Of a stretch of 64,000 bases of DNA, positions 37,430-46,474 are shown in pieces. Positions within the stretch are counted from its first letter, which is position 1, and each line of letters starts with the position of its first letter. This DNA is from Thermohalobaculum sp963822985 (GTDB lineage: Bacteria; Pseudomonadota; Alphaproteobacteria; Rhodobacterales; Rhodobacteraceae). The translations under genes and the position numbers were made by a program. The notes beneath the pieces are model-generated. The model was not told where the DNA came from, searched no databases, and saw only the letters and a program-made list of their open reading frames with translations. The stretch spans positions 62,001-126,000 of the forward strand of contig CAWGJU010000003.1 in assembly GCA_963822985.1 (NCBI GenBank), given 5' to 3'.

Positions 37430-38456
37430 TCAGGCCGCGGCGTAGACGTCCGTCCAGAGCTCGCTCTCGGCCGGCTCGGGGCTTTCCTGCGCGAATTTGG
37501 CGGCGTCGTTGATGATCTGCTTGACGTCCCGGTCGACCTCCTTGATCGCGTCCTCGTCGGCGATCTGCTGGTCCAGCACCAGCTTGCGCAGGCCGTCGAT
37601 CGGGTCGTGCTCCTCGCGCATCTTCGAGACCTCCTCGCGCGTCCGGTACTTGGCCGGGTCGGACATGGAATGGCCGCGATAGCGGTAGGTCTTCATCTCG
37701 AGGATGTACGGCCCCTTGCCGGAGCGGGCGTGCTCGCCCGCCTTCTCGCCGGCCGCCTTGACGGCGAGCACGTCCATGCCGTCGACCTCCTCGCCAGGGA
37801 TGCCGAACGCGTCGCCGCGCGTGTAGCAGCGCCGGCGTCGAGGTCGAGCGCCGCTGCGACGTGCCCATGGCGTACTGGTTGTTCTCGATGACGAAGATCA
37901 CGGGCAGCGCCCACAGCGCCGCCATGTTGAAGGTCTCGTAGACCTGGCCCTGGTTGGCCGCGCCGTCGCCGAAATAGGTGAAGCAGACGTTCTTCGTGTC
38001 GCGGTACTTGTTGGCGAAGGCCAGGCCCGCGCCCAGCGGCACGTTGGCGCCGACGATGCCGTGGCCGCCATAGAACTGCTTCTCCTTGGAGAACATGTGC
38101 ATCGAGCCGCCCTTGCCCTTGGAGTAGCCGCCCTCCCGCCCGGTCAGCTCGGCCATGACGCCCTTGGCGTCCATGCCGCAGGCCAGCATGTGGCCGTGGT
38201 CGCGATAGGTGGTGATGCGCTGGTCGCCCTCGATCGCCGTCGCCTCGAGCCCGACGACGACCGCCTCCTGGCCGATGTAGAGATGGCAGAAGCCGCCGAT
38301 CAGCCCCATGCCGTAGAGCTGTCCCGCCCTCTCCTCGAAGCGGCGGATCAGCAGCATGTCGCGGTAGAAGCCCAAGAGCTGGTCGGCGGGCGGCAGGTTC
38401 TTCGCGGCGTCCTTGGTCGCCGCGCTCGACTTCGCGGCGTTTCTCGCCCTCGCCAT
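37430..38456 (-). CDS. pdhA: Pyruvate dehydrogenase E1 alpha (one frameshift)
   Basis: ThDP-dependent E1-alpha, about 341 residues if repaired. Seen are LLIRRFEERAGQLYGMG, GGFCHLYIGQEAV, the GHGIVGANVPLGAGLA segment, and the ThDP motif GDGAANQGQVYE...IENNQ. Near 37825-37840 the frame shifts. The continuation carries FGIPGEEVDGMDVLAV, the phosphorylation-loop equivalent YRYRGHSMSDPAKYRT and the C-terminus. It begins at 38456 after GGGAGGACGCT. The operon is otherwise intact and the gene is central to metabolism, so a base error is likely. Confidence 0.9.
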
Positions 38457-38571
38457 AGCGTCCTCCCGGTTGTCGGTCGCGGCCAGATTAATGCCGGCGA
38501 TGGCGGACGCAAGCCCCACCGGTTGCTCGGCGGTTGCTTGGGCGACGTTCGGGGCGCCCCCGAGGTCGAGT

Positions 38572-38871
38572 TCAGCGGACGACCAGCTCGTCCGCGCGCA
38601 CCAGCCCCAGCACCGCCCGGGCCCGCTCGTCCAGCAGATCGAGGTCGAGATAGCGGTCCGAGAGGCGCAGCACCTTGTTGGCGAGCGCGTCATGCTCGGC
38701 CCGTAGCTGGGCGAGATCGGTGCGCAGCTGCCGTTCCTCCGCCTCCGCCTCGCGATAGGCGGCGAGCCCGTGTTCGCCCTGCAGGCCGGAATGCGCGAAG
38801 ATGGCGATGACGCCGGTCAACAGCACATAGGTCGCCGCGATGGCGATGTGCTTGAAGGTGAGACGATCCAT
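38572..38871 (-). CDS. FtsB/DivIC-like septum formation initiator protein
   Basis: A 99-residue bitopic membrane protein. A short cytoplasmic start and one transmembrane helix (HIAIAATYVLLTGVIAIFA, residues 8-26) are followed by a coiled coil (EAEAEERQLRTDLAQLRAEH) and the conserved short C-terminal LDLLDERARAVLGLV. This matches the septum formation initiator (FtsB/DivIC) family, which is typically found just upstream of pdhA in alphaproteobacteria. It acts in the divisome with FtsL and FtsQ. The gap to pdhA is 115 bases. Confidence 0.85.
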   Translation of the reverse strand: MDRLTFKHIAIAATYVLLTGVIAIFAHSGLQGEHGLAAYREAEAEERQLRTDLAQLRAEHDALANKVLRLSDRYLDLDLLDERARAVLGLVRADELVVR

Positions 38872-39110
38872 GCCTGTGCCCCTCGCCGGCCGTCTCGCGC
38901 GACCGTGCCTGACGCTTCATGCGCGATCCGGCGGCAAAGGGAAAGCCGATCCGCGACCGCGCCCGGACCCGCGCTCGGACTGCTGTTATTTCGCCACATC
39001 AGCGGCTTGCGAGCTCGAGTTGACGGCTAACGGCGCTTCACCGCGTCTCTTGCCATTCCGTCAACGCATCGTCCGCATTGTCCGCGCCGTCCTGCGTAGC
39101 GGAGTTCAAG

Positions 39111-42100
39111 ATGACCTATTGCGCCCAAAATCATTCGGTTCAGCAATTCGAGTTCACCGCCATGCTCGGCGCCGACATCCTCGCGGCCCATGACAGCGAG
39201 CTCGGTTGCGGCGACCGCTTCACAATGCCGGCGGGCGCGAGCGCGCAATTCGTCGTCACCGACAACGACACCAGCCTTTCCGGCGATGGAAACCGCAACG
39301 AGAGCGCCGACGACCGCAGCTATCAGCTCGCCGACATCTCGGTCGGCGGCCAACTCGTCGCACAGGGAGCCAAAATTTACGCTGAGGAATATTATGTCGT
39401 GCGCGATCAGTACGGCAAAACCTACACGCTGATAGAGATCGAGCTGGTCGGCGACAGGGGCAACGACCGGACCGACTACTACGCCTTCTCGGGCGATGTG
39501 CCGCCAGCCGGCCGAGAGCTGACGGTCGTCAAGCGTGCCGAGGTCTGCGGAAGCTGGGTCGACTACCGCACTCTCTCGGCGGGGATCGACTGGAGCTTCA
39601 ATGCCGACGCGAAGCTGACCATCGAGGCCGAGGATCTGGAGCTCCGCGGCTTTACGGACGAGGCGATGGGGAACGCGTCCGGCGGCGAGGTCATTCGCCT
39701 GAAGAGCGGCGAGGGGTCTGCCAGCCTGAATTTCGGGGGCGCCAGCGGCACCTACACGATCGACCTCGCCTATATCGACGAGAACGACGGCGAGGGCGAG
39801 ATCCAGGTCTGGGTCGGCGGCGTGCATGTCCGCACGGTCGAGCTGACGCAGAACGACGACGGCAGCGGCGGCTACTGGTCCTCGATCTCCACCATCAAGC
39901 TCGAGGACGTCCAGATCGATCAGGGCGACCAGGTCGTCCTCAAGGGCTTCCGCGACGGTGGCGAATACGTCCGCATCGACAGGCTGAGCTTCTCCGTGCA
40001 GGAGACCGGCCCCGCCGATCCCGCGCCCGACCCGCAGCCTGAGCCGCAGCCCGACCCGCAGCCTGAGCCGCAGCCCGACCCGCAGCCTGAGCCGCAGCCT
40101 GAGCCGCAGCCTGACCCTCAGCCCGAGCCGCAGCCCGACCCGCAACCCGCACCGCCGGGCTCCGAGCGCTGTGTCGGTTTCGACGCGTTCGCCGATGGCT
40201 CGGCCGCTTCGGCCGGCGCCAAGGGCACGCTGGTCTTCGAGGGCGTCACGATCGCCGCGATCCGCAAGCAGGACACGAACGGCACCTTCAACGACGCCAT
40301 GCTGTTCAATTCGGATGCGGCGGTCGCGAGCGGCGGCGACACCGACCTTCTGGTCCGCCAGGGCTATCTGGTCATCATCTCCGAGGACGGCGATTCCAGC
40401 GACCCGGACGACAATGCAAAGGGCGGCACGATTCGCGCCGCCTTCGACCAGCCGTCGACGCTGAACCGGCTACTGATGGTCGACATAGAGGAGAGCGGCG
40501 GCACCATTCGGCTCTACGACGCCTCCGGCGTCCTGCTGAACACCATCTCCGTGCCCCAGACCGGCGACGGCCAGGTCCAGTGGGTCGATCTCGGCGGCAC
40601 CGAGGACGTCTCGCTGATGGAGGTCAAGCTCGCGGGCTCGGGCGCCATCGGCGCAATGAAGTTCGTTCCGGGCGGCGAAGCGAACGGCCCGCCCGTCGCG
40701 GTCGACGATATGGCCGCGACGGATGAGGACACAGCCGTCAGCCTCGCCCTGCTGTCCAACGACAGCGACCCCGACGGCGACCCGCTCACCGTCACCTCGG
40801 CGGCGGGCCAGGCGCCTGGCGCAAGCTTCGCCGTCACCTCGGCCGGCGGGCGCACCGGCACCGCGACGCTCGGCGCCGACGGCGTGCTCGCCTTCGACCC
40901 GGGGCCGGCGTTCAAGGACCTGGGCGTCGGCGGTTCCGACACCGTCACGGTCGCCTACGAGATCAGCGATGGCAATGGCGGCACCGCCGGCGCGACCGCG
41001 ACGATCACCGTGAACGGCCTGAACGACGGGCCGCTGGCCGTCGACGACCTGGCCGAGACCGACGAGGACACCGCCGTCAGCCTCGCCCTGCTGGCGAACG
41101 ACAGCGACCCTGACGGCGACCCGCTGACCATCACCTCGGTCAACGGCAATGCCGCGGGCGCGAGCTTTGCCGTCACCTCGGCCGGCGGCCGGACGGGCGT
41201 GGCGGGCTTCTCGGCCGACGGCACCCTTTCCTTCGACCCGGCCGGCAACTTCGAGGATCTCGGCGCCGCCGATTTCGACACGATCAGCGTGCTCTACCAG
41301 ATCTCCGACGGCAATGGCGGCCTCTCGACCGCCCGCGCGACCGTCTTCGTGCAGGGCCTGAACGACGCGCCCGACGCCGTCGACGATCTCTATGCGGTCT
41401 CGGAGGCCGGCACGACCGTGCTCGACATCCTCGCGAACAACTCCGACCCCGAGGGCGACCCGCTCACGGTCAGCCTTCTGACCCAGCCCGCCGAGGGCCA
41501 GGTCACCCTCAACGCGGACGGCACCGTCACCTTCGACCCCGGCACGGATTTCCTCGGACTGTCCAGGGCCAGACCGCCACCGTCACCTTCGACTACCAGA
41601 TCTCGGATGGCGAGCTGACCGACACGGCGACCGTGACGGTCAAGGTCCAGGGCCAGGGCGTCTTCGATCCGGGCACGACCACCGAGCGCGAGGTGGTGCC
41701 CGTCGGCGGGCGTCCCGTCACGACAACGCTCGAATCGGACGGCAACACGAATGACGGGACCGCCGACCTGCGGCTCAGCATCGCCTTCGGCGACACCGTG
41801 CAGTCGAAATACAACGTCATCTACGTCATCGACGTCTCCGGCAGCACGGGCGTGGACGGCAGCTTCGGCGACACGACGGTGCTCGACGCCCAGATCTCGG
41901 CGCTGAAGGACCTGACGGCCGAGTTCATGAGACCTCGGCCTGCCCGATGGCGCGGTGACGATCACCGTCCTGCCCTTCAACAGCCGGGCGCTGCCGACCG
42001 CGCCCATCGAGGGCGAGACCTATCCGCGCGGTCATCTTCGGTGATGACGAGACGCTGAACGCCGACGATGTCGATGCCGCGCTCGCCACGCTGAACGCCG

Positions 42101-42693
42101 GCGGCGAGACGAACTACCTCGCGGCGATCGGCGCGGCGACGGGGACCATCCAGACGCTGGAGGCGCAGCGCGGCGACGCGGTCAACCTCGTCTACTTCAT
42201 CTCGGACGGCAACCCGTTCCCGGCGAACAGCCAGCCGGTGAACGTGCTGAACGCGTTCTCGGCGACGCTGAAGGCGCAGGCGTCCGTGCACGGCGTCGGC
42301 CTGGGCGAGCTGATCGATCCGCAATACCTCAACGCGATCGACAACACCGGGGCCGCGCAGCTGATCACCGACGACCCCACGGCGCTGGACGCCGCGCTGC
42401 GCGAGGCGCCGCTCGACCCCGAAATCATCCTCGGCGCCAGCCTCACCATCTACAATTCAAGCGGCGCGGTCATCGACAGCCTGCTGTTCACCGGGGAGGA
42501 TTTCGTCGAGACGCCGCTGGGCTTCGAGCTGAGCGTCGCAAACGTCGCCGGCCTCCACATCTATGCCGGCCAGAACAACAGGGCCGAGCTGGTCGTCGAC
42601 TTCGACCAGAACGGCGACCTGGTGGCGGACAGCTCGGTCAGCCTCGAGGTCGACATCGCCGGCATCCTGCCGCACAGCTACGACATGGCCTGA
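39111..42693 (+). CDS. Large repeat-containing surface/secreted protein with VWA domain (three frameshifts)
   Basis: Likely a secreted or surface adhesin of about 1,190 residues when repaired. In order: an N-terminal region with no known family, a carbohydrate-binding-like stretch (LTIEAEDLELRGF, near residue 170), and a Pro/Gln/Glu/Asp linker (residues about 304-349). A segment beginning CVGFDAFADGSAAS comes next. Three tandem-95/cadherin-like repeats follow (TDEDTAVSLALL, NDSDPDGDPLT), then a VWA domain with MIDAS VIDVSGSTG, and a C-terminal FDQNGDL-containing domain. Shifts lie near 41562 (missing C), 41930 and 42032 (extra base). ATG 39111 follows GGAG. No signal peptide is seen, so type I secretion is possible. 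Confidence 0.72.
40027..40152 (+). repeat. PQPEPQPD-encoding tandem repeat
   Basis: In-gene tandem repeat of a 12-base unit coding alternating PQPE and PQPD (about ten units). It forms a rigid, acidic, polyproline-type linker between the N-terminal and repeat domains of the surface protein. Such repeats can change length by slippage. Confidence 0.85.
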
Positions 42694-42780
42694 CGCCCGG
42701 GCCCGCGCACCCCGTCAGCTTGGGGCTGCCCACCGCGGCGCCCGGCGCTATAGAGATCTCCGCGCGACGCGGGGATCTCC

Positions 42781-43950
42781 ATGCCTGAACATGTCCAGAC
42801 GATCGTCATCGGCGCCGGCGTGGTGGGGCTCGCCATCGCGCGGGCGCTCGCCCGCTCGGGCCGCGAGGTGCTGATCCTCGAACGCGAGGGCGCCTTCGGC
42901 ACCATCACCAGCGCGCGCAATTCCGAGGTGATCCACGCCGGTATCTACTACCCCAAGGACAGTCTCAAGGCCCGCCTCTGCGTCGATGGCCGGCAGAGAC
43001 TCTATGACTATTGCGCGGCGCACGGCATTCCGCACCGGCGCTGCGGCAAGCTGATCGTCGCCTGCTCGCCCGATGAGGTCGAAGCCTTTGCCGGAATCGC
43101 CCGGCGCGCCTGGGACAACGGCGTCGACGATTTGCGCGAGATCCCGGCGGCCGAGGCGCGGGCGATGGAGCCGGCGCTCGCCTGCCATGGCGCGCTGCAC
43201 TCGCCCTCGACCGGCATCGTCGACAGCCACGCGCTGATGCTGACGCTGCTGGGCGAGGCCGAGCAGGCGGGCGCCATGCTGGTCATGCAGACCGACGTCG
43301 TCGCGCTCGAAGCGCTCGCCGCGTCCGGATCGTCGGCCGGCACCGACTGCCGGGAGCCCTCCGGAGGGGGCGCCGGCGCCGGCGGCTTCCTCGTCCGGAC
43401 CGGCGGGGCCGAGCCCATGGAGCTGGTGGCCGACGAGCTCGTCAACGCGGCGGGTCTGGGCGCCCCGAAGCTGGCGCAGGCCATGCGCGGCCTGCCCGAT
43501 GCCACGGTCCCGCGGCAATGGATTGCCAAGGGGAACTATTTCTCGCTGGCGGGCCGGGCGCCCTTCTCGCGGCTGATCTACCCGGCCCCGGTGGCCGGCG
43601 GGCTTGGCATCCACCTGACGCTGGACCTGACGGGCCGCGGCCGTTTCGGCCCGGACGTACAGTGGATCGAGGACGAGGACTATTCCGTCGACCCGTGCCG
43701 CGCCGCGCTGTTCTACGACGCCATCCGCCGCTATTGGCCCGGCCTGGCCGACGGGGCGCTGGCGCCGGACTATGCCGGGATCCGGCCCAAGCTGGCGCCG
43801 ACCGGCAACCCCGATTTCCGCATCGACGGCGCGCCGGTGCACGGGCTGCGCGGCCATGTCGGCCTCTACGGCATCGAATCGCCCGGGCTGACCAGCGCGC
43901 TCGCCATCGCCGAGATGGTCCGCGAGATGCTCGACGCCGACGGGCGCTAA
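42781..43950 (+). CDS. L-2-hydroxyglutarate oxidase-like FAD oxidoreductase
   Basis: A DAO-superfamily flavoprotein of 389 residues. It has VIGAGVVGLAIARALA (residues 11-26), ILEREGAFGTITSARNSEVIHAGIYY, a segment characteristic of LhgO/L2HGDH, then GIVDSHALML, ELVNAAGLGA, GLGIHLTLDLTGRGRFGPDVQW and the C-terminal GIESPGLTSALAIAEMV. This pattern matches L-2-hydroxyglutarate dehydrogenase/oxidase or the related aminobutyraldehyde-type group. It oxidises a 2-hydroxyacid and passes electrons to quinone or oxygen. The next gene is convergent on the minus strand. Confidence 0.85.
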   Translation: MPEHVQTIVIGAGVVGLAIARALARSGREVLILEREGAFGTITSARNSEVIHAGIYYPKDSLKARLCVDGRQRLYDYCAAHGIPHRRCGKLIVACSPDEVEAFAGIARRAWDNGVDDLREIPAAEARAMEPALACHGALHSPSTGIVDSHALMLTLLGEAEQAGAMLVMQTDVVALEALAASGSSAGTDCREPSGGGAGAGGFLVRTGGAEPMELVADELVNAAGLGAPKLAQAMRGLPDATVPRQWIAKGNYFSLAGRAPFSRLIYPAPVAGGLGIHLTLDLTGRGRFGPDVQWIEDEDYSVDPCRAALFYDAIRRYWPGLADGALAPDYAGIRPKLAPTGNPDFRIDGAPVHGLRGHVGLYGIESPGLTSALAIAEMVREMLDADGR

Positions 43951-43963
43951 GAAAACTCGGGCT

Positions 43964-44730
43964 CTACCGCCCCCTGAACGCCGGCTTGCGCTTGGCCAGG
44001 AACGCCTCCATCCCCTCGCGGAAATCCTCGCTCATATAGGCGGTCTCGATCAGGTCGTGGTCCTCGGCGCCGGCGCCGTCGACGCGCAGGCGCCGAAGGC
44101 CCTCCTTGGTGACGCGCAGGGTCAGCGGCGCATGGCCCTTGAGCCGATCGGCCAGCTCGCGGGCGCGGGCGAGCGGGTCGTCCGTCACCTCCGAGACGAG
44201 GCCGGTGGCCTGCGCCTCCTCGGCGCCGATCAGGCGGGCGGTGAAGATGATCTCGCGCACCCGCGCCTGGCCGATCAGGGCCGAAAGCCGCGCCAGCGAC
44301 GAGATCGACAGGCAGTTGCCGAGCGTGCGCGCGATGGGGAAGCCGAATTTCAGCCCCGGGTCGCAGATCCGCAGGTCGCAGCAGGCGGCGATGGCGGCGC
44401 CGCCGCCCGTGCAGGCGCCGGTGATGGCGGCGATCGTCGGCACCGGGCAGCGCTCGATCGTGTCGAGCGTCCGGTCCATGCGCGCCTCGTACTCCCAGGC
44501 GTCTTGCGGCGACGAGAAGCCCGGAACTGGCTCATGTCGGTGCCGGCCGCGAAGGCGCCGCCCGCGCCCGAGACGATCAGCGCCCGCACCTCGCCCCGCC
44601 CGATCTCGGGGTCGGCGCAGATCTCGGCCAGCCGCGCATACATGGCGAAGGTCAGCGCATTGCGCTGCGCCGGGCGGTTGAAGGTGACGTGGCCGATGCC
44701 ATCCGCCACTTTGTAGATCAGATCGTCCAT
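43964..44730 (-). CDS. Enoyl-CoA hydratase/isomerase family protein (one frameshift)
   Basis: Crotonase-fold enzyme of about 255 residues. The first frame gives HVTFNRPAQRNALTF and the oxyanion-hole segment GGAFAAGTDMSQF. A missing base near 44521 shifts to the frame with YEARMDRTLDTIERCPVPTIAAITGACTGGGAAIAACCDLRIC, then PIARTLGNCLS and the end DFREGMEAFLAKRKPAFRG. The second oxyanion-hole Gly lies in GACTGGG. The glutamates that distinguish hydratase from isomerase are not evident at the usual sites, so the reaction is left open. The thioesterase ends 3 bases before its start. Confidence 0.8.
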
Positions 44731-44733
44731 GCC

Positions 44734-45186
44734 TCAGCCCTTCACATCCTCGCGGCCGGTCACCGCCATCATCGTCGCGGTCATGGTCGCGATCAACCGC
44801 TCGGCGCCGTCCTGCGCGGCATAGGCGGCCGCCTCGGTGAAGACGAGGGTCCTGCCGGGCTTGACGACGCACCCGGCGAAGCGGAACCGCTGGCCGCGCG
44901 CGGGCGAGAGAAGGCTCAGCTTCAGCTCGACCGTCGGCACGGCCGCATCCGCCGGCATCAGCGTGAAGGCGGCAAAGCCGCAGGCGCTGTCCAGCGACGA
45001 GGCGATGGCGCCGGCATGCAGGAAGCCGTGCTGCTGGGTCAGCCGCACATCGAAGGGCATGGAGAGATCGACCTCGCCGGGCGCGACGCGGTCCACGCTT
45101 ACGCCCAGCGTCGCCATCATCGCCTGCCGGGCAAAGCTTTCGCGCGTGCGCAACTCGAAGGCGGGATCGCGCGGCTCAAAGCTCAC
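44734..45186 (-). CDS. PaaI-type hotdog-fold thioesterase
   Basis: A 150-residue hotdog protein of the PaaI/YigI thioesterase group, hydrolysing acyl-CoA. It shows HGFLHAGAIASSLDSACGFAAF (the conserved HGG/A-x3-x-D segment), VELKLSLLSPARG and GAERLIATMTATMM. The GTG start at 45186 overlaps the TGA of the aminotransferase as GTGA, and the enoyl-CoA hydratase follows after 3 bases. The three therefore form one operon. The substrate is unknown. Confidence 0.83.
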   Translation of the reverse strand: MSFEPRDPAFELRTRESFARQAMMATLGVSVDRVAPGEVDLSMPFDVRLTQQHGFLHAGAIASSLDSACGFAAFTLMPADAAVPTVELKLSLLSPARGQRFRFAGCVVKPGRTLVFTEAAAYAAQDGAERLIATMTATMMAVTGREDVKG

Positions 45187-46368
45187 CGCTCGGCCTGGGC
45201 GGCCTGCTCCAGCACGCGCATGGCCGCGTCGCAGCCGCCCTTCTGGTGCGGCACGCCGGCGAGGCCGAGGCCCATCTCGACGCCCGACAGCGTGCCCATC
45301 AGCATCAGGTCGTTGAAGTCGCCGAGATGGCCGATGCGGAAGACGCTGGTCGGCCAGCTTGTTGAGCCCGGCGCCGAGCGACATGTCGAACTTCTCCAGG
45401 ATCACCTTGCGCAGCGCGTCGGCCGAGTGGCCCGTCGGGCATCAGCACGGCGGTCAGGCTCGAAGAATGGTGCCGGTCGTCGGCGCACAGCACCTCGAGG
45501 CCCCAGCCCTGCACGGCCGCGCGGGTCGCCGCGGCGTGCCGGTCGTGGCGGGCGAAGACGTTCTCGAGCCCCTCCTCCTCCAGCATGTCGATCGCCTCGG
45601 CCAGGCCGTAGAGCAGGTTGGTGGCCGGCGTGTAGGGGAAGAAGCCCTTGGCGCCGGCGGCCAGCATCTCGGACCAGTCCCAGTAGGCGCGCGGCAGCCT
45701 GGCCGTCTTGTGCGCCTCCAGCGCCTTCGCCGAGATGGCGTTGAAGCGACAGGCCCGGCGGCAGCATCAGGCCCTTCTGGCTGCCCGCCACGACGACGTC
45801 GACGCCCCATTCGTCCATGCGCATGTCGATCGAGGCGAGCGACGAGATCGTGTCGACCATCAGCAGCGCCGGATGGCCGGCGTCGTCGATCGCGCGGCGC
45901 ACCTCGGCCACCTGCGTGGCGCAGCCGGTCGAGGTCTCGTTCTGCACGACGCAGACGGCCTTGATGGCGTGGCCGGTGTCCTCGGCGCAGCGCTGCGGCG
46001 ATGGCGTCGGGTCGGCGCCGCGCCGCCAGTCGGATTCGATCACCTGCGGGCTCGAGGCCGAGCTTTGCGCGCCAGCCTGTGCCACAGCCAGGCGAAGTGC
46101 CCGGTCTCGAACATCAGCACCCGGTCGCCGGGCGACAGCGTGTTGACGAGCGCCGCCTCCCACGCCCCGGTGCCGGAGGCAGGGTAGATCACCACCTCGC
46201 CGCGAGCGTCCTCGTGCGGAAGATGCGCTTCATGCCGGCGAGGCAGCGCTGCCCCAGCTCGGCGAAGTCCGGCCCGCGATGGTCGATGGTCGGCCGGTCG
46301 ATGGCGCGCAGCACGCGGTCGGGCACGTTGGTCGGCCCTGGGATCTGCAGGAAATGCCGTCCGGCCAT
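45183..46368 (-). CDS. Serine-glyoxylate/alanine-glyoxylate aminotransferase family (several frameshifts)
   Basis: PLP enzyme of the class V (AGAT/SgaA) family, about 390 residues when repaired. Pieces in order: MAGRHFLQIPGPTNVPDRVL; IYPASGTGAWEAALVNTLSPGDRVL; AVCVVQNETSTGCATQVAEVRRAID; LMVDTISSLASIDMRMDEWGVDVVVAGSQKGLMLPPGLS with the PLP lysine in SQKG; FFPYTPATNLLYGLAEAIDM; and a C-terminus FDMSLGAGL. Small indels break the frame near 46212, 46065 (two), 46005, 45755, 45430 and 45351. The start follows GGAGGCAACGAG. The content is well conserved, which points to sequence error. Confidence 0.78.
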
Positions 46369-46474
46369 CTCGTTGCCTCCCCATGGGCGTCCGGGCGGCG
46401 GCAGGCCCGCCCGCTTGTCGTTGCCGATGCGGCGGCATCTAGACAGGGCTGCGGCGACGCAAGGCAAGGGCGGG

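Noticed and set aside
35680..37512. 610-residue plus-strand open frame opposite pdhB/pdhC
   Set aside because: Opposite strand of certain pdh genes; periodic composition only.
40027..40152. Tandem repeat considered as a CRISPR or satellite
   Set aside because: It is in frame and encodes a PQPE/PQPD linker.
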